The position numbers were made by a program, and so were the translations under genes. From NCBI RefSeq assembly GCF_003367245.1, contig NZ_QRGR01000001.1:390043-454042 (forward strand): a stretch of DNA of 64,000 bases, read 5' to 3'. Position 1 is the stretch's first letter. Each line of letters opens with the position of its first letter. Positions 27,076-35,280 of the stretch are shown piece after piece. The notes under the pieces were generated by a model. The model made no database searches. It was given only the letters and a program-made list of their open reading frames with translations, and was not told the DNA's origin. Source of the stretch: Pontibacter diazotrophicus. GTDB taxonomy: Bacteria > Bacteroidota > Bacteroidia > Cytophagales > Hymenobacteraceae.

Positions 27076-27363
27076 ATTCTTTTAAATCAATTATTGGTTA
27101 TCAGATAAATAAATAGCTTCTAAAAGCTACCCGGATATCTCTTTTATTTTGAACCACAAAGTTCGCGCTTCTAACAGTGCACCTCAATACCAAAATCTCC
27201 TGAAGAAGAACCAATAGTACGGATGGTGCTTGCCTTAATATCTTTTTCAGTGCGTGAACTCTTGTTATTTTGCAATAGAACAACCTAAAGCGAACATCAG
27301 GCGCTGCTGCATGCGCTCAGGCAGAAATGCTTTCAGTCCTGCTAGTGCTTCAAACGTAAAGGT

Positions 27364-27371
27364 TAAATTTG
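27364..27371 (+). promoter_or_regulatory. Bacteroidota-type -7 box
   Basis: TAAATTTG is an exact match to the Bacteroidota -7 consensus TAnnTTTG and lies 31 bases before the ATG of the AraC-family gene. No convincing -33 TTTG was found at the right distance. Confidence 0.4.
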
Positions 27372-27402
27372 GACCTGTGGATCGAGAAATATAAAAGGAA
27401 AG

Positions 27403-28353
27403 ATGGCTGATTCTCTAATACTCCCTTCAGAGGTGGCGCGTGTGCTGGACATCAAGTCCACCATCAGGTACTACCTGTCGCAGAAGAAAAAAGCGCAGCA
27501 GACTTTTGGGATGAACAAGTACGAAAACCTGGACTACGGGGGCGACTTCGCCGTGCTGAGCAATGAGGGCGGGACCAGCAGTGGTCCGCCTATTAAAACA
27601 GACCACTATGCAATGATACTATGCCTGAGGGGCAGCAGCACGAAAACGGTTGGGCAGTTCACGTTTGAGGTGCAGCCCCAAACGGTACACTTCGTTTCAC
27701 CGGGCGTCATCAACTCCTATGAAAACTCCACAGAAGATCTGCTCCTGTACATGCTCCTCTTCAGGCGGGAATTCCTGGATGAAAGCTTTATAAGTGGCCC
27801 GGTAGTAGATAACCTGCTGCAGATGAACCCGGACTATCCTCCCGTATATACCCTGGAGCCTGACAGTTTTAATGCGATGAAGGCTGGCCTGGAGAAAATC
27901 AGCGATGAGTTTGACAGGGGAGGTGCTTTTCACCTGAACATCGTCCGCCTCCAGACGTTGCAGCTGCTCTATGAGATGAACAGGGCTTGCGAGGCCTGTT
28001 TGTTGAGCTTTACAAAGCACATGAACCGACAGTACCAGCTAACCCACGCCTTCAGAATGCTGGTAGAAGAGAACTTCCTGACAAAGCGTACCGTGAGTGA
28101 ATATGCCGACATGTTGAATATTTCCGCCAAGCACCTGGGCGAGTCGGTAAAGCGGGAAACAGGAGAAAGCGCCCTGGAGATCATCCATAGGAGGCTGCTG
28201 CGGGAGGCGCAATACCTGCTTTCCTATTCTTCCTGGAGCATAAAAGAAGTTGCAGAGCACCTGAAGTTTGATACCGCCTCGCACTTCAGCCGCTTCTTTA
28301 AGCAAAAGACAGGACTGAACCCAAGTCAGTACGGCGCTGCAGCCTTGTTTTAG
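27403..28353 (+). CDS. AraC-family transcriptional regulator
   Basis: This 316-residue regulator carries an N-terminal cupin-type sensor region (about 50-165, with GPPIKTDHYAMILCLRGSSTKTVGQFTFEVQPQTVHFVSPG) and a C-terminal AraC DNA-binding domain (about 215-316). The latter has RTVSEYADMLNISAKHLGESVKRETG and WSIKEVAEHLKFDTASHFSRFFKQKTGLNPSQY. The second helix-turn-helix is fully conserved. It is monocistronic. The neighbouring YceI and DUF808 genes are on the other strand, so its targets cannot be told from context. An exact -7 box precedes it. Confidence 0.93.
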   Translation: MADSLILPSEVARVLDIKSTIRYYLSQKKKAQQTFGMNKYENLDYGGDFAVLSNEGGTSSGPPIKTDHYAMILCLRGSSTKTVGQFTFEVQPQTVHFVSPGVINSYENSTEDLLLYMLLFRREFLDESFISGPVVDNLLQMNPDYPPVYTLEPDSFNAMKAGLEKISDEFDRGGAFHLNIVRLQTLQLLYEMNRACEACLLSFTKHMNRQYQLTHAFRMLVEENFLTKRTVSEYADMLNISAKHLGESVKRETGESALEIIHRRLLREAQYLLSYSSWSIKEVAEHLKFDTASHFSRFFKQKTGLNPSQYGAAALF

Positions 28354-28887
28354 AGATAAAACAGGGTGTAATGCACACAGCAAGTAGGCTTAGAGTTCTT
28401 GCATGATCGACCACTTGTCAGTGGCTAGTGCGCGTTCTTTTCTTAGGAGGAATAGGTCAACTCAATTTGAAAAATATTCAATACATTTAATGGAGAGCGA
28501 GTTGCAATATAATATATTCGTTAGTCCGGTTACGTTGATACGCGTACCGTTGGGTGGTTGAAGGGAGTAACTACTTATATCCGCAAGATATCAATGGAAA
28601 TAGTGATTCTTAATTGAAGCCCTGGTAATATTTTTTACGTAACAAAAGTAAATCTAAAAAAACGAATCATTATGAAAATCAGATGATTATCAACAATTCT
28701 TAAAGGTGAATTTCTTTCGTATTTGCTGTTAGGGTTTATAACTCTCAACATCTATCTGAGTACCACTTTGGCGCAATACATTTGATGAAAGAATAGTGCT
28801 GGCGGTCAAGCCATATTTCATACGAAAACTCTGTTTGCTCCTAACTTCTATGATTTCAGGCGGTAAGAGATCCTCCCGCCTAAAACC
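28354..28887. other. Intergenic region, nothing assigned
   Basis: These 534 bases between the convergent AraC and DUF808 genes are AT-rich with scattered stops in all frames. No RNA gene, repeat family or protein remnant was recognised. AGGCGG (28858-28863) and CCGCCT (28876-28881) could form a short hairpin after the DUF808 stop. Confidence 0.5.
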
Positions 28888-29808
28888 TCAGGCAGCTTTG
28901 CGAAAAAGTGACAGAATGTTTGCTATGATTGCACCTAAAGCCAGCCCGGCTAAACCACTGACCAACACCTTTGCAAACCAGGCAAGAACGGGTATTTGGG
29001 CCAAAGAATGCTCTAAATCATCAAGCGCATGACTTGTGAAAGGAATACCGTGGGCAATAATTTCTGCTCCTACCCACAACATGGCTGCAGTCCCGATATA
29101 GCTGAGGATTTTTAAAAAGTGTGGCATAAATGTTACTATGCCGCGCCCGATTTTTCTGACTTGCGGATGATGGTTTTCTTTTGCCATGTGCACCCCAATA
29201 TCATCAGCTTTTACTATCAGGCCTACGAACCCATAAACGGCAACCGTGATAAAAATAGCCACGGCTAACATGACGGCAATTTGTGATACCAGTGGTTGTT
29301 CAGCCACATTGGCATACGTGATGGCTACGATTTCAGCAGAAAGGATTAAATCTGTGCGAACTGCCCCTTTCACTCTTGTATTCTCCAGTTCTTCGGGTGT
29401 GATTACTTTTAGATCTTCCCCTGGGCTTTGATGGGCGTCATCAGTATGATGCTTGCTAAACATGGAGTGGACTTTCTCATAGCCTTCAAAACATAGATAG
29501 GCACCGCCCATCATTAATATAGGCGTTATTGCCCAGGGCGCAAAGAAGCCGAGCAGCAGAGCAGCCGGACTTAAAATAATAAGTTTATTGACCAGTGATT
29601 TTTTAGCAATCTGAAAAATGATCGAAAGCTCACGCGAAGGATCAAGACCCACCACATACTTGGGCGTCACGGCGGCGTCATCAATGACAATGCCGGATAC
29701 TTTACCGGTTGTTTTTGACACTTGAGCGGGGACATCATCCAGACTCGCGGCGCTGACTTTCACCAGGGCCGATACATCATCCAATAAAGCAAGAAGTCCT
29801 GTTGCCAT
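28888..29808 (-). CDS. DUF808 (YedI-like) inner-membrane protein
   Basis: This 306-residue protein matches the DUF808 family typified by E. coli YedI (about 305 residues). The start MATGLLALLDDVSALVKVSAASLDDVPAQ, with the repeated LDDV pattern, is diagnostic. About five membrane segments follow, for example LIILSPAALLLGFFAPWAI, AVMLAVAIFITVAVYGFVG and a glycine- and alanine-rich C-terminal helix. The role of the family is not established; a transport or membrane-integrity function has only been guessed at. It stands alone between two intergenic regions of more than 390 bases. Confidence 0.92.
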   Translation of the reverse strand: MATGLLALLDDVSALVKVSAASLDDVPAQVSKTTGKVSGIVIDDAAVTPKYVVGLDPSRELSIIFQIAKKSLVNKLIILSPAALLLGFFAPWAITPILMMGGAYLCFEGYEKVHSMFSKHHTDDAHQSPGEDLKVITPEELENTRVKGAVRTDLILSAEIVAITYANVAEQPLVSQIAVMLAVAIFITVAVYGFVGLIVKADDIGVHMAKENHHPQVRKIGRGIVTFMPHFLKILSYIGTAAMLWVGAEIIAHGIPFTSHALDDLEHSLAQIPVLAWFAKVLVSGLAGLALGAIIANILSLFRKAA

Positions 29809-30207
29809 TATTTGTTTATCATTTTAAAAGAAGACATATTTCCATGCTCGCAAAAGGCGATATTACGAAATATATTTACCAGTCCGCTTCCGGGGGAAAA
29901 AATTTGTTGAAGCCAACGCTGCTGACGTCTCAGGTAACTTCAGATTCCTGCATTACGACCATGTCGGAAGGTAAGCAGGATGTCGCTTTAGCCCCCTCAA
30001 AGGATACCTAAAAACCTGTTTGCTGGAGCATCCTGTTGTAGCTATCTTCTACAGAGTGTAGAGAAGCATACACAAGTCCCACTCTTCTTCCACACTTCCC
30101 CAATTTTATGATGTTTTGGTAATGTGTTGTAAGACAATTAATTGTGTGGTTTTTGTTTCCGTGGCACGGTTCTGACAAAGTAAGAGGCATAACTTAACCA
30201 GACAATT
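29809..30207. other. Intergenic region, nothing assigned
   Basis: These 399 bases separate divergent genes (DUF808 on minus, small secreted protein on plus). A 69-codon frame overlapping the DUF808 start has no recognisable features. No repeat or RNA gene was recognised. Confidence 0.5.
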
Positions 30208-30546
30208 ATGAAAAAAGTAACTTTTTTAGCAGCCATCGCATTTTTAGGAATGTCATCACTTGACGCAAGTGCCCAAACAACCACCCCGCAAGACCAGACA
30301 CCGGCAGCGCAGCAGGAAGAGAAAAAAGAAAAAGTAACGCAGGAGCAACTTCCGGAGCCTGTTCAGGCAGCCTTGAAGAGCGACACATACAAAGACTGGA
30401 CAGTAGGAGACATCTATCTGATCAAGCCAGCCACAGAAGGCACTGAAGACGCTATTGTATACGAGGTAAACCTGACTAATGAGCAGGGCCAGACAGGTGT
30501 AGTTAGAATGGATGAAAGAGGCGGAGACGCATCTAAAAAGGAATAG
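30208..30546 (+). CDS. Small secreted protein of unknown function (PepSY-like)
   Basis: This 112-residue protein has a Sec signal peptide (MKKVTFLAAIAFLGMSSLDASAQ). A charged, Gln- and Glu-rich spacer follows, then a small folded part from about residue 50 (EQLPEPVQAALKSDTYKDWTVGDIYLI) that ends in a beta-hairpin-like segment. The pattern LP-x-x-V-x-x-A-L followed by beta strands is like the small PepSY-like secreted proteins common in Bacteroidota, but no metal or catalytic residues can be named. It is monocistronic with a strong terminator behind it. Function unknown. Confidence 0.85.
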   Translation: MKKVTFLAAIAFLGMSSLDASAQTTTPQDQTPAAQQEEKKEKVTQEQLPEPVQAALKSDTYKDWTVGDIYLIKPATEGTEDAIVYEVNLTNEQGQTGVVRMDERGGDASKKE

Positions 30547-30566
30547 GCTCAGCTTATAGCCGCAGG

Positions 30567-30597
30567 AAAGAAGCCTCCGTTATGCGGGGGCTTCTTT
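30567..30597 (+). terminator. Intrinsic terminator after the small secreted protein gene
   Basis: AAAGAAGCCTCCG (30567-30579) pairs with CGGGGGCTTCTTT (30585-30597), with one G-T pair and a five-base loop, 20 bases after the stop. The A-rich base and following TTTGTTTG tail are as expected for a bidirectional intrinsic terminator. Confidence 0.85.
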
Positions 30598-30744
30598 GTT
30601 TGTGCCTCCCTGCTTTCGGTGAAGCCATAAAGTAGGACTGGGTGGATAGGAATGATGTATAAAGCGACTACTCTAAGCCATACCAGTTTGTAACTATATT
30701 TTACACTAAATAATATTCCGGGAATTGTAAATTTGTTCAACCTT

Positions 30745-30829
30745 CACTAAGAGCATGTTTAATTTCAGTTTTTGAAAGCGCATATTTGTAGCTCAAAGTA
30801 CACATTCCGAACATGCTTTAAACACTAAG
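30745..30829. repeat. Short inverted-repeat element with flanking CACTAAG
   Basis: AGCATGTT at 30752 and its inverse AACATGCT near 30811-30818 lie inside direct copies of CACTAAG (30745-30751 and 30823-30829). One end, GAGCATGTTTAA plus 11 bases plus GAAAGCG, matches the end of the element at 33714-33778 in the opposite orientation. This suggests a relic of a small mobile element that now forms the leader of the next gene. Confidence 0.45.
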
Positions 30830-30832
30830 CCT

Positions 30833-31240
30833 ATGCCGTTTGATATAAAGTACGCAACAGACTTTTACATGATAGAGGTAGACCTCGACGCAGATCTGCT
30901 CCAGGCGAAATGGCTGAGGCCGGTAAGTGTGAAGGAAATGGAAGCAGGTGGGACGAAGCTTTACGAGGTACTGCGTGACACCCAGGTGGCGCGTGTTTTG
31001 GCCAATGCCCAGGATTTGGGTGTTTTACCCGCTGAAGCCAAGGAGTGGATGTCGTCCAGGTTTTATGAACTGCTCTCCCTGACGCAGCTGAAAAAAATGG
31101 CAAGGGTACTGCCGGAGAACCTGTTCCATCGGGTAGCCCTGGAATCAGTGGTCACCAGGGCCGATGCATTGGGGGTGACTAAATTTGATGTCAGGAACTT
31201 CTCTTCGCCTAAGGAAGCCCTTCGGTGGCTGGATTCCTAG
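30833..31240 (+). CDS. Conserved small cytosolic protein of unknown function
   Basis: This 135-residue protein has no signal peptide or membrane segment. It starts MPFDIKYATDFYMIEVD and alternates beta strands and amphipathic helices (LTQLKKMARVLPENLFHRVALESV), ending SSPKEALRWLDS. The final motif, a strand then PxEALxWL, and the overall size resemble the STAS/SpoIIAA-like single-domain proteins found in Bacteroidota, which are uncharacterised. The match is by pattern only. Codon use is like that of the neighbours, so the gene is probably real. A small inverted-repeat element lies just upstream and may supply or alter its promoter. Confidence 0.75.
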   Translation: MPFDIKYATDFYMIEVDLDADLLQAKWLRPVSVKEMEAGGTKLYEVLRDTQVARVLANAQDLGVLPAEAKEWMSSRFYELLSLTQLKKMARVLPENLFHRVALESVVTRADALGVTKFDVRNFSSPKEALRWLDS

Positions 31241-31294
31241 GCTAGCCTGAAGCTGGTTCTGCAACAAGTTTCGTGAGCGGTTTGGCGGCCTGCA

Positions 31295-31873
31295 TCAGAG
31301 TATGCGGTGTAGTTTAATGTATCGGAGCAGCATAATGGTTTTGCCGTCTTTGATTTCACCGCTTCCGATCATTTCCATTGCCTTTTCAATAGGAATCTCC
31401 AGCACTTCGATGTTCTCTTCCTCATAGTCAACTCCTCCGCCATCATTTATCTTCATGGCTTTTGAATACTCCGCAATAAAGAAATAGAGGATCTCAGTTA
31501 CTGAACCGGGAGACATGTAAGCCTCAAATACTTTCCGTACATCTGTCACCTTATACCCGGTTTCTTCTTCTGTTTCCCGCTTTATACAGTCTTCCGGGTT
31601 GTCCTTATCCAGCAGCCCCGCACAGGCCTCTATCAGCATTCCTGATTCGTTGCCATTTACAAATGTGGGCATCCTGAACTGCCTTGTCAGAATAACAGTT
31701 TGCTGCTCCTTGTTGTAAAGCAATATAGTCGCGCCGTTGCCCCTGTCAAATGCCTCTCTGCTTTGAGTCTGCCAGGTTCCGTCTTTTTTCATGTAGGTAT
31801 AAGTTATCTTTCTGAGAACGTACCAGTTGTCTGAAAGTACTTTAGTTTCCAAAATCTTTACATTGTCGATCAT
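31295..31873 (-). CDS. nudK: NudK-type Nudix hydrolase (GDP-mannose pyrophosphatase)
   Basis: This 192-residue enzyme has the same length and pattern as E. coli NudK, which splits GDP-mannose into GMP and mannose-1-phosphate. The matches are [46 protein letters not shown], a Nudix box ([22 protein letters not shown]) with the metal-binding RExxEE core, and the NudK-specific [21 protein letters not shown] and [24 protein letters not shown]. It is cytosolic and stands alone on the minus strand. A role in recycling nucleotide sugars or limiting GDP-mannose is likely by family. Confidence 0.93.
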   Translation of the reverse strand: MIDNVKILETKVLSDNWYVLRKITYTYMKKDGTWQTQSREAFDRGNGATILLYNKEQQTVILTRQFRMPTFVNGNESGMLIEACAGLLDKDNPEDCIKRETEEETGYKVTDVRKVFEAYMSPGSVTEILYFFIAEYSKAMKINDGGGVDYEEENIEVLEIPIEKAMEMIGSGEIKDGKTIMLLRYIKLHRIL

Positions 31874-32118
31874 AAGGAGCTTATTGCTTACATGGGTATA
31901 TAATGGCTCGTATAAAGGGCGCTTTTTCCGGGTATTGTTCTGTCCAGAGGGAATTTGATTTTTACTAAGTTAAATCTTTATCAATTATATATATTAAATG
32001 TAATAATGCAAGCTCAGGTTAGAAGTGCAGAAATCCATCACAGATTTTATTAACTTATCGGGAGTCAATAAAGGCCTAAAGTGTTATTATTGTTCTGACC
32101 TTAAAATGAAAATCAATC

Positions 32119-32985
32119 ATGATGAAAAATGTGTGGTGCCTGATAGGTTTTATAGCCTTGTTTATTCCAGCGGTGCATACTGTTTCGGCCCAGTCCGGTA
32201 AACCGCTGTTCCCGCAAACTCCCGGGCTGGTTTCTTATACTTTCCGGAAGAGCTTTGCCAAAGATGTTCCGGCTACACTGGATACTATTCAGGCGCTTGG
32301 CTTCACAGACATGGAGTTTTCCAACCTGTTCGGTCAGGAGCCTGCCGAGCTGCGCCGTATGCTGGACGAGCGGAATATAAAATGCTCCTCTTTTGGTGTG
32401 AGCTACGAAGACCTGGTAAATAAAACCGATGAAGTTGCCCGGAATGCCAAAACCTTAGGTGCCGCTTATGTGCGGGTAGCATGGTTTCCGCATGAAGCAC
32501 CGTTCACCCTGGAGCATGCCCAAAAACTGGTGGCGGATTTTAACCGGGTAGGCAAAAAATTAAAAGAAGAACACGGACTCACATTTTGCTACCATAACCA
32601 TGGCTATGAGTTTCGGCCTTATCAGAATGGCACTTTCTTCGACTACATTGTTCAGAACACGGATCCTGAGTATGTGTCATTCGAGTTGGATATTTTATGG
32701 GCTTTCCATCCCGGGCAGGATCCGGCTCAGTTGCTGGATAAGTACGGGAACCGCTTTAAGCTAATGCATCTAAAGGATCTGCGGAAAGGGGTGAAGGGTG
32801 ATTACTCAGGTGGCACACCTATAGAAAATGATGTAGCGCTGGGCACCGGCCAGTTAGACTTAGCGGCCATTCTGAAAGCCGCTAAGAAAGCGGGAATCAA
32901 ACATTATTACATTGAGGACGAGAGTGACAGGAAGAGCATACAGGTGCCCCAAAGTATGACTTATCTGAAAAGCTTACAGCAATAG
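32119..32985 (+). CDS. Exported sugar phosphate isomerase/epimerase-like TIM-barrel protein
   Basis: This 288-residue protein has a Sec signal peptide (cleavage near TVSAQ, about residue 26) and a xylose-isomerase-like TIM barrel (AP_endonuc_2 type). Motifs are GFTDMEFSNLFG, LTFCYHNHGYEF, SFELDILWAFHPG with likely metal-binding Glu and Asp, FKLMHLKDLRKG and HYYIEDESD. Such proteins act on monosaccharides or their keto derivatives, and in Bacteroidota often accompany DUF1080 and oxidoreductase genes. A second Met one codon later (32122) is an alternative start. It stands alone here, and the specific substrate is unknown. Confidence 0.88.
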   Translation: MMKNVWCLIGFIALFIPAVHTVSAQSGKPLFPQTPGLVSYTFRKSFAKDVPATLDTIQALGFTDMEFSNLFGQEPAELRRMLDERNIKCSSFGVSYEDLVNKTDEVARNAKTLGAAYVRVAWFPHEAPFTLEHAQKLVADFNRVGKKLKEEHGLTFCYHNHGYEFRPYQNGTFFDYIVQNTDPEYVSFELDILWAFHPGQDPAQLLDKYGNRFKLMHLKDLRKGVKGDYSGGTPIENDVALGTGQLDLAAILKAAKKAGIKHYYIEDESDRKSIQVPQSMTYLKSLQQ

Positions 32986-33124
32986 TACTGGTCGTTGATA
33001 GGGGCGCATTGTATTTCAGGACTTTTGAGATCCATGAAAGCTGGTAGCTCATTCAAGAAATAGTACGTCTCCCTTGAGGGGGGTATATCTTTACCCACTG
33101 CAGAGGAGACGCATCCTATAATTT

Positions 33125-33391
33125 TCAGTACTTGATAAAGGGCATGCTTTGGCCAGAAAACGTATCCTCATCTGCAACACCAACAAAGTAACCGCCAACG
33201 AATATTCCTGCCCCGGATCTTAAAGCATTTGCCCCTGATTTGTAAGCCACTACACTACCATCTATGGTAGAGAAGCTTAGCAGATCTTCGACAAAACCAG
33301 TGTCTGCCTTTGGGGAGGCGGAAACCATGGTAAAGATTCTTCTAATGTTCTTTATAACTTTCGGGCGAAAAGAAGTAGCTGATTTACTCAT
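33125..33391 (-). CDS. Possible small hypothetical protein
   Basis: An 88-codon minus-strand frame from an ATG at 33391 encodes a soluble, glycine- and serine-containing product with FVEDLLSFSTIDGSVVAYKSG and a tail ADEDTFSGQSMPFIKY. No signal peptide, domain or neighbour gives a function. It is longer than expected by chance in this AT-rich stretch, and its composition is protein-like, but a plus-strand frame overlaps part of it. I treat it as plausible but unproven. Confidence 0.35.
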   Translation of the reverse strand: MSKSATSFRPKVIKNIRRIFTMVSASPKADTGFVEDLLSFSTIDGSVVAYKSGANALRSGAGIFVGGYFVGVADEDTFSGQSMPFIKY

Positions 33392-33949
33392 GTGGCGACA
33401 GTTTTATGTTTTACATATGTCAATGATACACACTAATCATGCACGGCAACAGGAAATAAATATGCGTGGAGTAACACATACTTAAAACAGGCAGCAGGAA
33501 TTACCTTTAGATTATATTGTATAAATCTGGGTATTAACAGGACTTAAATAAAGTATACGATAGTTATATTAATAATTAACTATATATTAAGTTTGTTATA
33601 GGGGACCAAAGCCAGTAAGAAAGTAACATTTCATTATTCGCTTTTTGGCGGCGTTATAGACAGAATTTATTTGGGAGCATACTCGGACTTTATACTTTGA
33701 GCTGCAATGGAGCCTCGTCAGAACTTGATATCACCTATTTTCGCTTTCAGAAATAAATTTTAAACATGCTCTGATGAGGCAATGGAGCGGTTCACAAGAG
33801 AGAAGCAGGCCTGAACGGATTGCGTTTACTGTAGTGTAGCATCTATGATGAAACATCAGCCTACAACTGCTGTACTTATTTTATCAAGTCAGTTTTTCTA
33901 TCAGTAACGCCTGACTTTAAGTGTACAACCTGAAAGAGAATTATATAAC
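33392..33949. other. AT-rich intergenic region with a MITE-like element
   Basis: No gene is supported in these 558 bases. They include TAAGTTTG (33588-33595), an exact -7 box match without a good -33 partner, and the 65-base element at 33714-33778 described separately. Confidence 0.55.
33704..33788. mobile_element. 65-bp MITE-like element flanked by 10-bp direct repeats
   Basis: GCAATGGAGC occurs at 33704-33713 and again at 33779-33788. The 65 bases between them begin CTCGTCAGAAC and end GCTCTGATGAG, giving imperfect terminal inverted repeats: CTCGTCAGAAC against CTCATCAGAGC, 9 of 11 identical. The layout, inverted ends inside a target-site-type duplication, is what a non-autonomous insertion leaves. 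No transposase is encoded. One end shares GAGCATGTTTAA plus 11 bases plus GAAAGCG with the element at 30745-30829. Confidence 0.5.
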
Positions 33950-34903
33950 ATGATAAACATACTGCTTCTCCTGGCCGGATTCATTGCCCTGATTTACGGC
34001 GCCACAAAACTTGTTGATGCTGCATCAAGTCTGGCCTCCAGGATGGGCGTTCCTAACATTGTCATCGGGCTGACCATTGTGGCCTTCGGTACATCTGCCC
34101 CTGAGCTGGTGGTGAACCTGATTGCCTCCATCAACAACAGCACGGAAATGGTGCTGGGCAATGTGCTGGGGAGCAATATTTTCAATGTGCTGGGAATACT
34201 GGGCATCTCCGCCCTGATTTATCCCCTGTCAGTTAAAACGAACACCACCTGGCTTGAGATACCATTGAGCTTTCTGGCCGCTGTTACTGTACTTGTCGTA
34301 GCCAGTGATGTTTACCTTGACGGCGCAGCATCGAATTTTATCTCCAGGACCGAAGGGATTATCCTGCTTCTGTTCTTCTCTGTTTTCCTGGTATACAACC
34401 TGACAGTGGCCAGGAACAGTCCGGAGGAGGAAGAGACGCAGACAGAAAACTACTCCTACCTAAAGGCCATTCTGTTCATCGCACTCGGGCTGGTAGGGCT
34501 GATTGTGGGCGGGAGGCTGATAGTGACAAGCGCCGTGAGCATCGCGCAGACCTTTGGGCTTTCGGAGCGGATTATCGGGCTAACAATAGTATCCATCGGA
34601 ACTTCGCTGCCCGAACTGGCAACATCAGTGGTGGCAGTAAGAAAACGGAACGTGGACATTGCGATCGGCAATGTAGTGGGCTCCAACATATTTAATATAT
34701 TCCTGATTTTGGGTGTCTCTACTATTGTCAACCCACTGGAGGTAAACTCAGCCTCGTTTCCAGACATTGCCGTTAATCTTGCTTCCAGCCTGCTGCTGTT
34801 TATTTTCGTCTTCACGGGCAAGGGAAGGCAGGTGGCAAGGTGGGAAGGTGGAGTGCTCTTGGTGCTGTACGTCTCTTACCTTATCCTGCTGATTACTCAG
34901 TAA
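33950..34903 (+). CDS. CaCA-family calcium/sodium antiporter (YrbG-like)
   Basis: This 317-residue inner-membrane exchanger has about ten membrane helices arranged as two inverted repeats. Each repeat carries the signature alpha motif: GLTIVAFGTSAPELVVNL with GNVLGSNIFNVLGI in the first half, and GLTIVSIGTSLPELATSVVA with GNVVGSNIFNIFLI in the second. The Glu and Asn/Ser residues of these motifs bind the cation. A charged, Glu-rich loop separates the halves (about residues 160-170). The length is that of bacterial YrbG. It exchanges Ca2+ for Na+ or H+. It is monocistronic, and a REP-like element follows. Confidence 0.95.
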   Translation: MINILLLLAGFIALIYGATKLVDAASSLASRMGVPNIVIGLTIVAFGTSAPELVVNLIASINNSTEMVLGNVLGSNIFNVLGILGISALIYPLSVKTNTTWLEIPLSFLAAVTVLVVASDVYLDGAASNFISRTEGIILLLFFSVFLVYNLTVARNSPEEEETQTENYSYLKAILFIALGLVGLIVGGRLIVTSAVSIAQTFGLSERIIGLTIVSIGTSLPELATSVVAVRKRNVDIAIGNVVGSNIFNIFLILGVSTIVNPLEVNSASFPDIAVNLASSLLLFIFVFTGKGRQVARWEGGVLLVLYVSYLILLITQ

Positions 34904-35016
34904 CCCGCCTGAAAGCCCTGCAGCAGCTGCTATTGCCGTGCTTCTGCCGCTCTCAAACCTTTGGTTTTAGATTTACTATCTGACTTTACGCAAAACCAGA
35001 GCATAATTTGTTCTAA

Positions 35017-35166
35017 GTCCCGGCGGGACGACCTGTTAATAGCCTGATGGCCAGAACCCGCCTTTAGCTCCAGCGGAGCGGCCTGTAAATAATCCCCAAC
35101 AGGTCGCTCCGCTGGAGCTAAAGAATACTGGGCTTTTTTTCTATCAACAGGTCGTCCCGCTGAGAC
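35017..35166. repeat. 150-bp mirrored REP-like element, copy 1
   Basis: Four small hairpin units are arranged as two nested inverted pairs. The outer pair (35017-35037 and 35146-35166) carries GTCCCGGCGGGAC then GACCTGTT, identical at 19 of 21 positions. The inner pair (35063-35086 and 35099-35122) carries TTTAGCTCCAGCGGAGC then GGCCTGT or its inverse, identical at 23 of 24. Each unit is itself a palindrome with an AGC or GGC centre followed by a RCCTGT tail. A second copy with the same length and spacing lies at 48371-48520. It sits in the gap between convergent genes. Confidence 0.85.
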
Positions 35167-35280
35167 TCTTGCGTAACGTCTGTTACTAGCTGTATCAAAA
35201 ATGACAGCGTATGACAAGAAGCGAGAAAGGTAGCGCAGCCTTTTATGGCGGAATCAAAAGCTTGCTGGTGCTTCTCCCGC

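Noticed and set aside
33264..33485. 73-codon plus-strand frame
   Set aside because: It overlaps the slightly better minus-strand candidate and contains His- and Met-rich runs with no motif.
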